Shown here: one piece after another, positions 15,622-23,402 of the stretch
Position numbering within the stretch: the first letter of the stretch is position 1
How the letters are laid out: each line of letters begins with the position of its first letter
Origin: Mycolicibacter senuensis
Lineage (GTDB): Bacteria; Actinomycetota; Actinomycetes; Mycobacteriales; Mycobacteriaceae
Assembly: GCF_002101885.1 (NCBI RefSeq)
Contig: NZ_LQPS01000043.1
Location: forward strand, 62,001 to 126,000
Direction of reading: 5' to 3'
DNA: 64,000 nt
Translations under genes and position numbers: made by a program
Notes under the pieces: generated by a model
What the model was told of the DNA's origin: nothing
The model's database searches: none
What the model saw: only the letters and a program-made list of their open reading frames with translations

Positions 15622-17864
15622 TGCTGCTGTACCTCTCGCTCGGTCGCCGTCGGGATCAGTCCGGCCGGCGCGAACCGCCGGGACAGTACCGGCGGTGGTT
15701 CGATGGACGGCACAGCACCGCGAATCGCCTTGACCGAGACCACGATCCCGGTCACAAAGACCACCGCCACCAGGCTGGCGAACACGATCGACAGGCTGCC
15801 CTGGATGAAGGTGTTGCGGACGACGTCGCGCAACTGCGCCGCGTCGGCCGCCGATCCGAACGACGTCTCACCGGCCCGCTCGGCGGCCCGGTAGGCGAAG
15901 TGCTGCGTCCAGTAGCCCACTCGCGGATCGGACGAGAAGATCTTCTGCCACGACGCCGTCATGGTCACCGTCAGATCCCACAGCAGTGGAATGCCCGGTA
16001 TCAGCGCCCATTTCAAGTCGGATCGGTGTCGGCTGCGTTTGATCACGATCACCGTCACCACGGTCAAGGCGATCGCGGCCAGCAATTGGTTGGCGATGCC
16101 GAACAGCGGGTAGAGGGTGTTGATCCCGCCGAGCGGGTCGGTGATCCCCATCAACAGGATCGAGCCCCATCCGGCGACCACGGCCACGCTGCACACCCAC
16201 GCCCCGATCCGCCAGCTCGGGTCGGCCAGCCGGCGCAGCGGGCCGCCGAGGTTGCTCAGTGAGTCGGCGAGCATGAACCGGGCCACCCGGGTGCCGGCGT
16301 CGAGGGTGGTCAGGATGAACAGCGCCTCGAACATGATCGCGAAGTGGTACCAGAACGCCTTGAGGTCCGGCCCACCGAAGACCCGGCCCAACACCTCGGC
16401 GATCCCCACCGCAAGGGTCGGAGCCCCACCGGTACGCGAGACGATCGACTCCTCGCCGACCGCGGCCGCTGCGGCGTTGATCTGGTCGGCGGTCACCGGT
16501 GCGCCGCCCAAACCGAGTCCGTTGACGTAGGCGGCGGCGCTCTCGGCGGTGCCGCCGGTCGCGGCGACCGGGGCGTTGAGGGTGAAGAACAGATGTTGGT
16601 CCAGAATCGAGGCGGTGATCAGCGCCATCACCGCCACGAAGGACTCGGTGAGCATGCCGCCGTAGCCGATGAGCCGCATCTGGCTCTCTTTTTCCAGCAG
16701 CTTCGGGGTGGTACCCGAGGAGATCAGGGAGTGGAATCCCGACAATGCTCCACACGCGATCGTGATGAACAAGAACGGGAACAGCGACCCGGCGAACACC
16801 GGCCCGTCGCCGGTGTGGGCGAACGCCGAGACGGCCGGAGCGGCCATCGCCGGTCGGGCGATCAGGATGCCGACTGCCAGTAGCGCGATGGTGCCGACCT
16901 TCATGAACGTCGACAGGTAGTCACGCGGCGCCAGCAGCAACCACACCGGCAGCACCGACGCGGCGAAGCCGTAGCCGATGATGCACCACGACAACGTCAC
17001 CGGGGACAGCGTGAACCATGCGGCACCCCAAGATGTTTCGGCGACCCACCGGCCGGATGCAACCGCGCCCAGCAGTGCCACGATCCCGATCAGGGACACC
17101 TCGGACACCCGGCCTGGACGCAGGTACCGCAGATAGAGGCCCATGAACAGCGCAATCGGGATCGTCATCGCGATGGAGAACACGCCCCAGGGGCTGACCG
17201 CCAGGGCCCGCACCACGATCAGCGCCAGCACCGCGATCAGGATGACCATGATCACCAGCACCCCGATGATCGCTGCGGCGCCGCCGACCGGGCCGAGCTC
17301 CTCGCGTGCCATCTGCCCCAGCGAACGGCCGCGCCGCCGCACCGAGCACCACAGCACCAGGTAGTCCTGCACGCAACCGGCCACCACCGCGCCGATCACG
17401 ATCCAGATGACGCCGGGCAGATAGCCCATCTGGGTGGCCAATACCGGGCCGACCAGCGGGCCCGCGCCGGCAATTGCGGCGAAGTGGTGGCCGAACAGCA
17501 CCCGGCGGTCGGTCGGCAGGTAGTCGGTGCCGTCTTCGAACAGCTCCGACGGCGTGGCGTGCTGGTCGCGCGGACGGACGATCTTGCGTTCGATAAACCT
17601 TGCGTAGCAACGGAATCCGATGATGTAGGTGCACAACGCGGCGACCACGAACCATACCGCGTTCACCGACTCGCCGCGGACGAAGGCGATCAGTGCCCAC
17701 GCCACCGCGCCCACGACGGCGAGCGCACCGAGCACCAGTTTGTGACGCGTCGAGATCGGGGAGCGGTCGACAATGGCGACCGGGGGCAGGGCGGGATCGG
17801 TGTGCAGATAGGTCACCGGACCGTCGTATCGCGCGATAACCTCGGGCGCGGTCGGTGCGGCCAC
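15597..17864 (-). CDS. cstA: Carbon starvation protein A (peptide/pyruvate transporter)
   Basis: A 755-residue membrane protein with about 16-18 helices, typical of CstA. Diagnostic segments are 'FGHHFAAIAGAGPLVGPVLA' after an N-terminal soluble stretch, 'GYLPGVIWIVIGAVVAGCVQ', 'SLISSGTTPKLLEKESQMRL' and 'TLDAGTRVARFMLADSL'. CstA family proteins import peptides or pyruvate, usually under carbon limitation. GTG 17864 is preceded by a strong aaggaggg site. It corresponds to Rv3063. With the overlapping small YbdD gene it forms a two-gene operon diverging from the SDR-fadE22 operon. Confidence 0.95.
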   Translation of the reverse strand: MAAPTAPEVIARYDGPVTYLHTDPALPPVAIVDRSPISTRHKLVLGALAVVGAVAWALIAFVRGESVNAVWFVVAALCTYIIGFRCYARFIERKIVRPRDQHATPSELFEDGTDYLPTDRRVLFGHHFAAIAGAGPLVGPVLATQMGYLPGVIWIVIGAVVAGCVQDYLVLWCSVRRRGRSLGQMAREELGPVGGAAAIIGVLVIMVILIAVLALIVVRALAVSPWGVFSIAMTIPIALFMGLYLRYLRPGRVSEVSLIGIVALLGAVASGRWVAETSWGAAWFTLSPVTLSWCIIGYGFAASVLPVWLLLAPRDYLSTFMKVGTIALLAVGILIARPAMAAPAVSAFAHTGDGPVFAGSLFPFLFITIACGALSGFHSLISSGTTPKLLEKESQMRLIGYGGMLTESFVAVMALITASILDQHLFFTLNAPVAATGGTAESAAAYVNGLGLGGAPVTADQINAAAAAVGEESIVSRTGGAPTLAVGIAEVLGRVFGGPDLKAFWYHFAIMFEALFILTTLDAGTRVARFMLADSLSNLGGPLRRLADPSWRIGAWVCSVAVVAGWGSILLMGITDPLGGINTLYPLFGIANQLLAAIALTVVTVIVIKRSRHRSDLKWALIPGIPLLWDLTVTMTASWQKIFSSDPRVGYWTQHFAYRAAERAGETSFGSAADAAQLRDVVRNTFIQGSLSIVFASLVAVVFVTGIVVSVKAIRGAVPSIEPPPVLSRRFAPAGLIPTATEREVQQQWDAQQAV

Positions 17865-17940
17865 GTGTCCCTCCTTGGGGCCTGCCGGATGCCCGAGTGG
17901 CAGCGGTTTCCGAGCGGAACGATAACTTGTTCCTGATACT

Positions 17941-17950
17941 CAAGTACTTG
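17941..17950. promoter_or_regulatory. CAAGTACTTG palindrome between cstA and the SDR gene
   Basis: A perfect 10-bp palindrome, CAAGTACTTG, 17 bp before the SDR start in the divergent cstA/SDR interval. It matches the CAAGnnCTTG core of the published KstR2 motif, but the flanking A and T positions of that motif are absent. It is a candidate operator for an unidentified regulator. Confidence 0.35.
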
Positions 17951-17966
17951 GCTTAAGGGAGTTCGC

Positions 17967-18734
17967 ATGGAGATCAGTGGCAAGAAGGTCGTCGTCGTCG
18001 GTGGCGCCTCGGGGATGGGCCGGGCCACCGCGGAGCTGCTTGCCGCCGGTGGCGCAGCAGTGGCGGTGCTCGACCGGGAGGGGTCCGAGGGCAAGGAGGT
18101 GGCGGCCGGCTTGAAAGGTGGAGCGGGCACCTTCCACCCGGTGGACATCACCGACTTCGCCGCCGCGGAGAAGACGCTGGCTGCGGCGGTCGAGGGCCTC
18201 GGCGGTCTGCACGTCATCGTCACCACCGCGGGCGGCGGCATCGCCAAGCGCACACTGTCCAAGTCCGGCCCGCACGACCTGGAGTCCTTCCGTTCGGTGA
18301 TCGACCTGAACCTGATCGCCACCTTCAACCTCAACCGGCTGGCCGCGGCGCACATGAGCACCAACGAGCCCGAGGACGAGGAGCGCGGGGTCATCATCAA
18401 CACCGCCTCGATCGCGGCGTTCGAGGGCCAGATCGGGCAGGTGGCCTACGCCGCCGCCAAGGCCGGCGTCGCCGGCATGTGCCTGACCATGGCCCGCGAC
18501 CTCGGCTCGGTGGGCATCCGGGTGCTGGCGATCGCGCCGAGCCTGTTCGCCACCGGCTTGACCAAGGGCATCCCGGAGGAGTTCGCCAGTGCCCTGACCA
18601 AGGACGCCGCGTTCCCCAAGCGCCTGGGCCGGCCCGAGGAGTTCGCCAAGCTGGCCGCCGCCGTCGTCGACAATCCCATGCTCAACGGGCAGTGCCTGCG
18701 GCTGGACGCCGGCCAGCGGTTCGCCCCCAAGTAG
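17967..18734 (+). CDS. SDR family oxidoreductase, 3-hydroxyacyl-CoA dehydrogenase type II-like
   Basis: A 255-residue short-chain dehydrogenase. It has 'VVVVGGASGMGRATAELLAA' (cofactor loop, about residues 8-27), 'VTTAGGGIAKR', the catalytic Ser in 'INTASIAAFEGQIGQ', and the YxxxK pair in 'VAYAAAKAGVAGM'. 'APSLFATGLTKGIPEEF' and the C-terminal 'LRLDAGQRFAPK' resemble HSD17B10-type 3-hydroxyacyl-CoA dehydrogenases. It lies 21 bp before the FadE22-type dehydrogenase gene, so a role in beta-oxidation of the same acyl-CoA substrate is likely. Confidence 0.88.
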   Translation: MEISGKKVVVVGGASGMGRATAELLAAGGAAVAVLDREGSEGKEVAAGLKGGAGTFHPVDITDFAAAEKTLAAAVEGLGGLHVIVTTAGGGIAKRTLSKSGPHDLESFRSVIDLNLIATFNLNRLAAAHMSTNEPEDEERGVIINTASIAAFEGQIGQVAYAAAKAGVAGMCLTMARDLGSVGIRVLAIAPSLFATGLTKGIPEEFASALTKDAAFPKRLGRPEEFAKLAAAVVDNPMLNGQCLRLDAGQRFAPK

Positions 18735-18755
18735 TTACCGAACAGGAGACCTGCC

Positions 18756-20921
18756 ATGGGTATCGCCGTAACCGACGACCACCGCGAACTGGCCGAGGTG
18801 GCCCGCGGATTCTTGACCGCGCAGCAGGCCCGCACGGCGTCCCGTGCGCTGCTGGACGCCACCGAGGAGGGCCGGCCGCCGTTCTGGGGTGAGCTGGCCT
18901 CCCTGGGCTGGCTGGGCCTGCATATCGCCGAGGAGTACGGCGGCTCGGGGTTCGGGCTGCCCGAGCTGGTGGTGGTGGTCGAGGAACTGGGCCGGGCGGT
19001 GGCGCCGGGACCGTTCCTGCCGACGGTCATCGCCTCGGCGGTGATCGCCGCCGCCGGCACCCCCGACCAACAGGCTCAGTTGCTGCCCGGCCTGATCGAC
19101 GGTTCGGTGACCGCCGGGGTGGGCTTGGCCGGCGGGGTGGTCCTCGACGGCGGCGTGGCCTCCGGTGACGCCGGGATCGTGCTGGGCGCCGGGCTGGCCG
19201 ACGTGCTGCTGCTGGCCGCCGGAGAGGACGTGCTGGTGCTCGAGCGGGACCGCGCCGGCGTCAGCGTCGACGTGCCCGGCAACCTCGACCCGACCCGGCG
19301 CTCCGGGCGGGTCACGCTGACCGGTGTCGGGATCAGCGCCGACGACACCCTGGCCGGTGGGCGTGAGTCGGCGCTGGCGCGGGCCCGGGTGCTACTGGCC
19401 GCCGAAGCGGTCGGTGGGGCGGCCGACTGCACCGACTCGGCTGTCGAGTACGCCAAGGTGCGCGAACAGTTCGGCCGGACCATCGCGACCTTCCAGGCCA
19501 TCAAGCACCACTGCGCCAACATGCTCGTCGCAGCGGAGTCGGCCACCGCGGCGGTGTGGGACGCCGCGCGCGCCGACGGCGAGGACGAGTACGCCTTCCG
19601 GCTGTCCGCCGCGGTCGCCGCCACCCTGGCGTTCCCCGCCTACGTGCGTAATGCCGAGCTGAACATCCAGGTGCACGGCGGCATCGGCTACACCTGGGAA
19701 CACGACGCCCACCTGCAGCTGCGCCGGGCCCTGACGGTGCAGGCGCTGTTCGGCGGTGACGCACCGGCGCTGGCGGTGTTCGAGAGCGCCGCAGCCGGCA
19801 TCACCCGGGCCAACAGCCTGGATCTGCCGCCGGAGGCCGAGGAACTGCGCACCCGGATCCACGCCGACGCGCTCGAGATCGCCGCGTTGGGCGCCGAGGA
19901 GCAGCTGGACCGGCTGATCGCGACCGGCTATGTGATGCCGCATTGGCCCAAGCCCTGGGGCCGCGCCGCCGACGCGGTCGAGCAGCTGGTGATCGAGCAG
20001 GAGTTCAGCGCCGCAGGGGTGCAGCGACCCGACTACTCGATCACCGGCTGGGTGATCCTGACCCTGATCCAGCAGGGCACCGACTGGCAGATCGAGCGGT
20101 TCGTGGAGAAGGCGCTGCGCCAGGAGGAGATCTGGTGCCAGCTGTTCTCCGAGCCGGCCGCCGGCTCGGATGCCGCCGCGGTCAAGACCAAGGCCACCCG
20201 GGTCGACGGCGGCTGGAAGATCAACGGCCAGAAGGTCTGGACGTCCGGCGCGCACCTGTGCCGGCGCGGGCTGGCCACCGTGCGCACCGATCCCGACGTC
20301 CCCAAACACGCCGGCATCACGATGGTGATCGTCGACATGGAGGCGCCCGGGGTCGAGGTGCGGCCGCTGCGCCAGATCACCGGTGGTTCGGAGTTCAACG
20401 AGGTGTTCTTCAACGACGTCTTCGTGCCCGACGAGGACGTCGTCGGCGAGGTCAACGAGGGCTGGAAGGTGGCTCGCGCGACGCTGGGCAATGAGCGGGT
20501 CAGCATCGGCGGCGGTGGTTCCTTCACCGCCGGGGTCGACCAGCACCTGATCGCGCTGGCCCAGCAGGGCCGGCAGCAGGTGGCCGACGCCGCGGTGCGG
20601 ATCGGCCGTTTCGTCGCCGACGAGCACGCGCTGCGACTGCTCAACCTGCGCCGGGTGGCGCGCAGCATCGCCGGCGCCGGGCCCGGGCCGGAGGGCAACG
20701 TCACCAAGCTCAAGCTCGCCGAGCACATGGGCGACGGGGCGGCGATCGGGGCGGCACTGCTGGGCCCGGACGTCGCACTCGACGACGGGCCGGGCGCGAT
20801 GGCCGGCCGGATGGTGATGGGTGCGCGCGGCATCGCGATCGCCGGCGGCACCTCGGAGGTGACCCGTAACCAGATCGCCGAGCGCATTCTGGGGATGCCC
20901 CGCGACCCGCTGATCAAGTAG
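18756..20921 (+). CDS. fadE22: Two-domain acyl-CoA dehydrogenase, FadE22-type
   Basis: A 721-residue protein made of two fused acyl-CoA dehydrogenase modules. Module 1 (about residues 1-350) includes 'LGLHIAEEYGGSGFGLPELV', 'QFGRTIATFQAIKHHCANML' and 'VHGGIGYTWEHDAHLQLRRA'. Module 2 (about 370-721) includes 'CQLFSEPAAGSDAAAVKTKA', 'WKINGQKVWTSGAHL' and 'GIAIAGGTSEVTRNQIAERI'. Length and synteny match FadE22 (Rv3061c). It introduces the alpha-beta double bond of an acyl-CoA using FAD. It follows the SDR gene by 21 bp in one operon; its physiological acyl-CoA is unknown. Confidence 0.88.
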   Translation: MGIAVTDDHRELAEVARGFLTAQQARTASRALLDATEEGRPPFWGELASLGWLGLHIAEEYGGSGFGLPELVVVVEELGRAVAPGPFLPTVIASAVIAAAGTPDQQAQLLPGLIDGSVTAGVGLAGGVVLDGGVASGDAGIVLGAGLADVLLLAAGEDVLVLERDRAGVSVDVPGNLDPTRRSGRVTLTGVGISADDTLAGGRESALARARVLLAAEAVGGAADCTDSAVEYAKVREQFGRTIATFQAIKHHCANMLVAAESATAAVWDAARADGEDEYAFRLSAAVAATLAFPAYVRNAELNIQVHGGIGYTWEHDAHLQLRRALTVQALFGGDAPALAVFESAAAGITRANSLDLPPEAEELRTRIHADALEIAALGAEEQLDRLIATGYVMPHWPKPWGRAADAVEQLVIEQEFSAAGVQRPDYSITGWVILTLIQQGTDWQIERFVEKALRQEEIWCQLFSEPAAGSDAAAVKTKATRVDGGWKINGQKVWTSGAHLCRRGLATVRTDPDVPKHAGITMVIVDMEAPGVEVRPLRQITGGSEFNEVFFNDVFVPDEDVVGEVNEGWKVARATLGNERVSIGGGGSFTAGVDQHLIALAQQGRQQVADAAVRIGRFVADEHALRLLNLRRVARSIAGAGPGPEGNVTKLKLAEHMGDGAAIGAALLGPDVALDDGPGAMAGRMVMGARGIAIAGGTSEVTRNQIAERILGMPRDPLIK

Positions 20922-20937
20922 CGTCTCCTTCACCGCA

Positions 20938-21006
20938 TTTTTGCGCGAGCGTGCGCGTCCCCGGTCGACACGCCGAGGCCGGAACCTTTTTGCGCACGCT
21001 CGCGCC
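20938..21006. repeat. Intergenic palindromic element with T5-flanked arms
   Basis: GCGCGAGCGTGCGC (20943-20956) and its exact reverse complement GCGCACGCTCGCGC (20992-21005), each preceded by TTTTT on the plus strand, enclose a 35-base spacer. Similar GCGCGAGCGTGCG palindromes recur between mycobacterial genes, so this is probably a dispersed intergenic repeat; it might also terminate or stabilise the fadE22 transcript. It ends 18 bp before poxB. Confidence 0.75.
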
Positions 21007-21023
21007 GGGAAGGGGACCGCGAA

Positions 21024-22760
21024 ATGGCCACCGTCGCCGACCACCTCATCGCCACCCTGAAACGCAGTGGCGTCTACCGCGTCTACGGCATCCCGGGGGA
21101 CAGCCTCAACGGCTTCACCGACGCGATCCGCCGGGCCGGTGACTTCGGCTGGGAACAGGTGCGCCATGAGGAGACCGCGGCCTTCGCCGCCGCTGCCGAC
21201 GCCGCCATGACCGGCCGCCTGGCGGTGTGCGCCGGCAGTTGCGGACCCGGCAACCTGCACCTGATCAACGGCCTGTTCGACGCGCACCGCAGCCGGGTGC
21301 CGGTGCTGGCGATCGCCGCCCACATCCCGCTGGCCGAGATCGGCTCCGATTACTTCCAGGAAACCCACCCGCAGAACCTGTTTCGTGAGTGCAGTGTCTA
21401 CTGCGAACTGGTCAGCACGCCCGAACAGGCGCCCCGCATCCTGGAGATGGCGATGCGCACCGCGGTCGAGGAGAACGGCGTCGCCGTCGTCGTCGTGCCG
21501 GGCGAGATCTTGTCCGACCGCGTCGACGCCACCGACTGGGGGTCGCGACCGGTGACCGCCGCCGGGGTGGTGTGCCGACCTGACGAGCCCGGTCTGGCCG
21601 CGGCGGCGGGGATTCTCAACGGCGCCTCCCGGGTCACCATTCTGGCCGGCGCCGGGGTGGCCGGCGCCCACGACCAGGTCATCGAACTGGCGGACACGCT
21701 GGCCGCTCCGGTCGTGCATGCCTTGCGCGGCAAGGAATACATCGAGTACGACAACCCCCACGATGTCGGTATGACGGGGCTGCTGGGCTTCGCCTCCGGT
21801 TACAAGGCGATCGCCGAGGCCGATGTGCTGCTGATGCTCGGTACCGATTTCCCCTATCAGCAGTTCTATCCCGAGGGCGCGCAGATCATCCAGGTCGACA
21901 TCCGGGGCCGAAACCTGGGCCGGCGCACCCCGATCGATCTCGGACTCGTGGGCACGGTGGCCGACACCGTGGCCGCGTTGCGCCCGAGGCTAACGGCCAA
22001 GGACGACCGAACCCATCTGGAGCGGTCGCTGAAGCACTACCGCAAGACCCGCAAGCGGCTGGACTCGCTGGCCTCCAATGATCGCGACCGTACTCCGATC
22101 CGCCCCGAGTACGTTGCGGCGGTGGCGAACCGGTTGGCCGCCGACGACGCCGTGTTCACCGTCGACGTCGGCTCCCCGGTGGTGTGGGCGGCGCGCTACG
22201 TGACGATGAACGGGCGGCGAAGGCTGATCGGGTCGTTCAACCACGGCACCATGGCGTGCGCGCTGCCGCACGCGATCGGCGCCCAGACCGTCGATCGGAA
22301 GCGCCAGGTCGTCGCCTTCGCCGGTGACGGCGGGCTGGCGATGCTGTTCGGCGAGCTGTTGACGCTGACGCAGAATCGGCTGCCGGTCAAGGTGATCGTG
22401 TTCAACAATTCGTCGCTGAACTTCGTAGAGCTGGAGATGAAGGCCGCCGGGATCGTCAACTTCGGGACCGAGTTGCAGAATCCGGACTTCGGCGCGGTCG
22501 CCGCCGCGCTGGGCATGTTCGGCCGGCGGGTGGAGCGGCCCGGTGATCTGGAGTCGGCCCTGACCGAGGCGTTCGACCATGACGGTCCGGCCGTGGTCGA
22601 CGTCGTCACGGCCCGTCAAGTACTGTCGATCCCGCCGGCGATCACCGCCGAGCAGGCCAAGGGGTTCTCGCTCTACGCGATCAGGACCATCCTGGCCGGC
22701 CGCGCCGACGAACTGCTCGATCTGGTGACCACCAATGTGGCCCGGCGCATTCTGGATTGA
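21024..22760 (+). CDS. poxB: Pyruvate dehydrogenase (quinone), PoxB-like ThDP enzyme
   Basis: A 578-residue thiamine-diphosphate enzyme with the usual three domains. The N-terminal part has 'VYGIPGDSLNGFTDAIRRAG' and the catalytic Glu in 'VRHEETAAFAAAADAAMTG'. The middle binds FAD ('VTILAGAGVAGAHDQV', 'LLMLGTDFPYQQFYPEGAQI'). The C-terminal ThDP-binding motif is 'VAFAGDGGLAMLFGELLTLT' through 'VIVFNNSSLNFVELEMKAAG'. PoxB oxidises pyruvate to acetate and CO2, passing electrons to membrane quinone. It occupies the place where M. tuberculosis has a GntR gene (Rv3060c), by memory of that map. Confidence 0.92.
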   Translation: MATVADHLIATLKRSGVYRVYGIPGDSLNGFTDAIRRAGDFGWEQVRHEETAAFAAAADAAMTGRLAVCAGSCGPGNLHLINGLFDAHRSRVPVLAIAAHIPLAEIGSDYFQETHPQNLFRECSVYCELVSTPEQAPRILEMAMRTAVEENGVAVVVVPGEILSDRVDATDWGSRPVTAAGVVCRPDEPGLAAAAGILNGASRVTILAGAGVAGAHDQVIELADTLAAPVVHALRGKEYIEYDNPHDVGMTGLLGFASGYKAIAEADVLLMLGTDFPYQQFYPEGAQIIQVDIRGRNLGRRTPIDLGLVGTVADTVAALRPRLTAKDDRTHLERSLKHYRKTRKRLDSLASNDRDRTPIRPEYVAAVANRLAADDAVFTVDVGSPVVWAARYVTMNGRRRLIGSFNHGTMACALPHAIGAQTVDRKRQVVAFAGDGGLAMLFGELLTLTQNRLPVKVIVFNNSSLNFVELEMKAAGIVNFGTELQNPDFGAVAAALGMFGRRVERPGDLESALTEAFDHDGPAVVDVVTARQVLSIPPAITAEQAKGFSLYAIRTILAGRADELLDLVTTNVARRILD

Positions 22761-22774
22761 CCCGGATAATCGGG

Positions 22775-22803
22775 TTGCACGCCGGCGCGAGCGGGATTAG
22801 CCT
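22775..22803 (+). promoter_or_regulatory. Probable promoter of the leader-peptide transcript
   Basis: TTGCAC (22775-22780) and TAGCCT (22798-22803) are spaced by 17 bp, a good SigA-type layout. The expected start of transcription (about 22810-22813) falls at or just before the leader ATG, suggesting a nearly leaderless leader-peptide mRNA as is common in mycobacteria. Confidence 0.5.
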
Positions 22804-22812
22804 GGCCGGATC

Positions 22813-22857
22813 ATGCGTCATCTGCTTGTAGTAGCCGGTACCCGCAGCGGGGTCTGA
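22813..22857 (+). CDS. Candidate branched-chain amino-acid leader peptide (14 aa)
   Basis: The short open frame ATG-CGT-CAT-CTG-CTT-GTA-GTA-GCC... encodes MRHLLVVAGTRSGV and stops at TGA 22855-22857. Adjacent Leu-Leu and Val-Val codons overlap the first arm of a hairpin, the usual arrangement of an amino-acid attenuator: ribosome stalling at scarce Leu- or Val-tRNA would free the downstream pairings. The following gene encodes a LeuA regulatory-domain protein, which fits leucine control. Translation is not proven. Confidence 0.6.
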   Translation: MRHLLVVAGTRSGV

Positions 22858-22894
22858 TCCAGACCGACCCCCGCTGTGGGTCGGAAGCTACTAC
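22828..22894 (+). promoter_or_regulatory. Attenuator-like alternative hairpins
   Basis: Three nested or competing pairings are visible. GTAGTAGC (22828-22835) is the exact complement of GCTACTAC (22887-22894). ACCCGCAGCGGGGTC (22840-22854) pairs almost perfectly with 22866-22881. A compact hairpin, CCGACCC (22864-22870) with GGGTCGG (22878-22884), excludes the long stem. The first arm contains the Val codons of the leader peptide. No U tract follows, so it may be a terminator of the U-poor mycobacterial kind or may control translation. Confidence 0.62.
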
Positions 22895-22931
22895 CCGTCG
22901 GTCGCTCCCCTCGAGCAGAAGAGACCGAGAC

Positions 22932-23402
22932 ATGACCAGCACCTCGTTTCAAGACCGATTCGACACCCGGCTACCGCGTGAGCTGCGTGACGTGGCCGCC
23001 CGGTTGAGCTGGGACCGCTTCGTGGCCACCTACGGGCGTGCCGCCGGGCCGCTGCGGGTCGGCCGGTGGCGTTGCCTGGACCCCGACCGCCCCGCGGCAC
23101 GACTGGGACCGCAGGGCCGGCGGTATCAGGCGACGATCGCGGTCGGCGAGCGCACGGGCACCTGCACCGCCGCGGCGAACGGGCCGTTGGCCGCGCTCAC
23201 CACGATGCTTCACGACTGCGGAATCACCCTGGAAATCCTGGGTTTCCACCAGCTTCGGTGCGGCGACGAGACCGCTACGTTCATCCACGGCTCCAACGGC
23301 CGCACCACGGCGTGGGCGGTGGGCTTTTCCGTCGACGCCGGACGGTCGGCGGTGCAGGCGGTGACCACCTGTGCCAACCGGCTGCTGACAGCAGCGGGCT
23401 AG
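22932..23402 (+). CDS. Stand-alone LeuA allosteric (dimerisation)-domain-like protein
   Basis: A 156-residue protein without the TIM-barrel catalytic part of 2-isopropylmalate synthase. Residues about 50-155 resemble the LeuA regulatory domain: 'RYQATIAVGERTGTCTAAAN', 'GPLAALTTMLHDCGITLEIL', 'TTAWAVGFSVDAGRSAVQAV', 'TTCANRLL'. In LeuA this domain binds leucine for feedback inhibition. The protein could be a leucine sensor or a partner of full-length LeuA elsewhere. The N-terminal 50 residues ('DTRLPRELRDVAARLSWDRF') are helical and of unknown role. Its stop overlaps that of the convergent P450 gene. The leader-peptide region upstream supports a branched-chain amino-acid link. Confidence 0.7.
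   Translation: MTSTSFQDRFDTRLPRELRDVAARLSWDRFVATYGRAAGPLRVGRWRCLDPDRPAARLGPQGRRYQATIAVGERTGTCTAAANGPLAALTTMLHDCGITLEILGFHQLRCGDETATFIHGSNGRTTAWAVGFSVDAGRSAVQAVTTCANRLLTAAG

Noticed and set aside
17920..17935. KstR site around AACTTGTT
   Set aside because: The AAC-N2-GTT core is present but both flanking T and A positions required by the KstR motif are wrong.
19392..21761. 789-codon minus-strand open frame opposite fadE22 and poxB
   Set aside because: It spans two real genes and an intergenic repeat, and the translation is His/Gly/Gln-rich without domains.
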